A stretch of 64,000 bases of DNA, taken from the NCBI GenBank assembly GCA_009774245.1, contig VSNM01000027.1:1-64000 (forward strand). Reading direction: 5' to 3'. The notes below the pieces were generated by a model. That model was not told the origin of the DNA and did not search any database. It worked only from the letters and a program-made list of their open reading frames with translations. Made by a program: the position numbers and the translations under genes. Positions 63,183-64,000 of this stretch are shown here, piece after piece; within the stretch, counting starts at the first letter, position 1; the number at the start of each line of letters is the position of its first letter. The DNA comes from Lachnospiraceae bacterium. Lineage in GTDB: Bacteria; Bacillota; Clostridia; Lachnospirales; Lachnospiraceae.

Positions 63183-64000
63183 TTAACAAAACGAAATCAA
63201 ATCCACGTTTTCAAGCAATTTGCCATCAGGTCCGGTAGGTACATCGCTTCTTACAGTCCACCACCGATAATAAACACCGTTATGTTTTACTGAAACAGTG
63301 TGTCCACAGGGAAGCTTGACATTGCATATATTCCCCTGCTTTACAGATTTCATAATTGCCTGATAATCAGACTGGGCAATCTGATGGAAATAATCCTCTT
63401 TAAAATACATATATTTCTCTGGATCTATTTGTTTTTTGGCTGCATTCCTGCAAACCGGACATTCAATAATATGATTTTCCCAAAACTCTTTTGTATACAC
63501 ATAAGAACGAACGCTTTCAACCATCAGGTCTGTATCTTTTATTTGTTTCATGGCTTCTTTTTTCTCGCGTTGTCCCATCTCATCTGGCTCTAATCCATTT
63601 AAAACCATGTTAAACTTTTGAGCAACAAACGGAGCCTCCATCTTAAGCTGCAATTTCAGAAGAAAGTCCGGCATGCTGGCCAGTTTACGCATTTTTTCTA
63701 CCTGTTCATATCCTGACGTTTCAGGATTGGAATTTATGTACAGACGTTCCACTTCCCGCTGCTGATAAGGTGTTAATCGTGGTAAAAATTCCTTTTTTTC
63801 TTGTATTGACAGATATTTTCGCAGATGAAATTGCCATTTTCCATTTTCTCCCCTGACTGGTTTTGCGACATAAATATCCGGGCACTTTTCCATAGTCTGC
63901 CCATAAATATGTAGAAGCGACATCTTTTCCCCATAAACCCACCAAGACGAGTCATAATCCGGAGTTTCGTATATCCAGAATGCTTTACAGCCTCCAATAA
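63183..64000 (-). CDS. Uncharacterised protein with Cys/His motifs (5' end beyond window)
   Basis: The frame is open from the window edge through FWIYETPDYDSSWWVYGEKM to a stop at 63183; an ATG at 63923 (MSLLHIYG) is a possible but less natural start. It gives at least 246 residues. A CPVC motif near residue 158 of that form and LPCGHTVSVKHNGVYY near the end suggest a zinc-binding fold. No family is recognised, and there is no signal peptide in the visible part. Confidence 0.55.
   Translation of the reverse strand, partial: IGGCKAFWIYETPDYDSSWWVYGEKMSLLHIYGQTMEKCPDIYVAKPVRGENGKWQFHLRKYLSIQEKKEFLPRLTPYQQREVERLYINSNPETSGYEQVEKMRKLASMPDFLLKLQLKMEAPFVAQKFNMVLNGLEPDEMGQREKKEAMKQIKDTDLMVESVRSYVYTKEFWENHIIECPVCRNAAKKQIDPEKYMYFKEDYFHQIAQSDYQAIMKSVKQGNICNVKLPCGHTVSVKHNGVYYRWWTVRSDVPTGPDGKLLENVDLISFC

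Overview
The window looks like a chromosome segment of a low-to-mid GC Gram-positive anaerobe of the class Clostridia, most likely family Lachnospiraceae. Evidence: the block rpsF-ssb-rpsR and the block gdpP-rplI-dnaB, a MecA adaptor, CwlD amidase, DUF951 protein, a pyruvate formate-lyase locus with its activase and a 2[4Fe-4S] ferredoxin, a GHKL sensor kinase, a PASTA-less Ser/Thr kinase/PP2C/FHA module, and strong AGGAGG ribosome sites throughout. No rRNA, tRNA, CRISPR array or complete insertion sequence was found.

Layout. 1-8.3 kb: end of a surface-polysaccharide locus on the minus strand. It holds a glucose-1-phosphate cytidylyltransferase followed by an aldolase, a thiamine-diphosphate enzyme, an SDR and a dehydroquinate-synthase-like enzyme (cut by the window edge), plus two glycosyltransferase-type genes. 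8.6-16.7 kb: CDF metal exporter, Ser/Thr kinase/phosphatase/FHA signalling operon, SleB-type cell-wall hydrolase, RpiB and Sua5. 16.7-28.4 kb: an eroded accessory zone. It has deletion-scarred pstC and pstS, a type II toxin-antitoxin pair with a nonsense-mutated toxin, an ABC-2 exporter with a LysR regulator, an alkaline-phosphatase/AraC chimera, an Rpn-like nuclease group and a broken flagellin gene. 28.4-41.7 kb: lipoprotein, orphan sensor kinase, EamA transporter, CwlD, chemoreceptor, znu zinc uptake operon, GH18 protein, MecA. 41.8-48.3 kb: broken ABC exporter, then the pfl locus. 48.3-59.4 kb: MerR protein and the housekeeping blocks dnaB-rplI-gdpP, pepT, rpsR-ssb-rpsF, Sir2, GH25 lysozyme, phospholipase-like protein. 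59.4-64 kb: second eroded zone (ABC permease, sigma/ABC chimera, TIR remnant) with cyclophilin and two uncharacterised proteins.

Most interesting points. (1) Pyruvate formate-lyase is split. A 679-residue core with the Cys-Cys active site ends where the glycyl-radical domain should begin, and an 81-residue protein carrying the RVSGYA radical motif is encoded just downstream; 679+81 equals the usual full length of about 760. Between them lies a third small ORF that resembles the first half of the radical domain but ends in a cysteine-rich tail. (2) At least six, probably seven, copies of a short non-autonomous element end in GTAACAGTTCAGCC-like inverted repeats, and three have exact 8-bp target duplications, which suggests IS66-type mobilisation. 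A second, unrelated family is present in two copies with near-perfect terminal repeats. (3) Many genes carry internal deletions or gene-to-gene fusions, so the region is actively eroding. (4) Two decayed phosphate genes keep the same Pho-box promoter layout.
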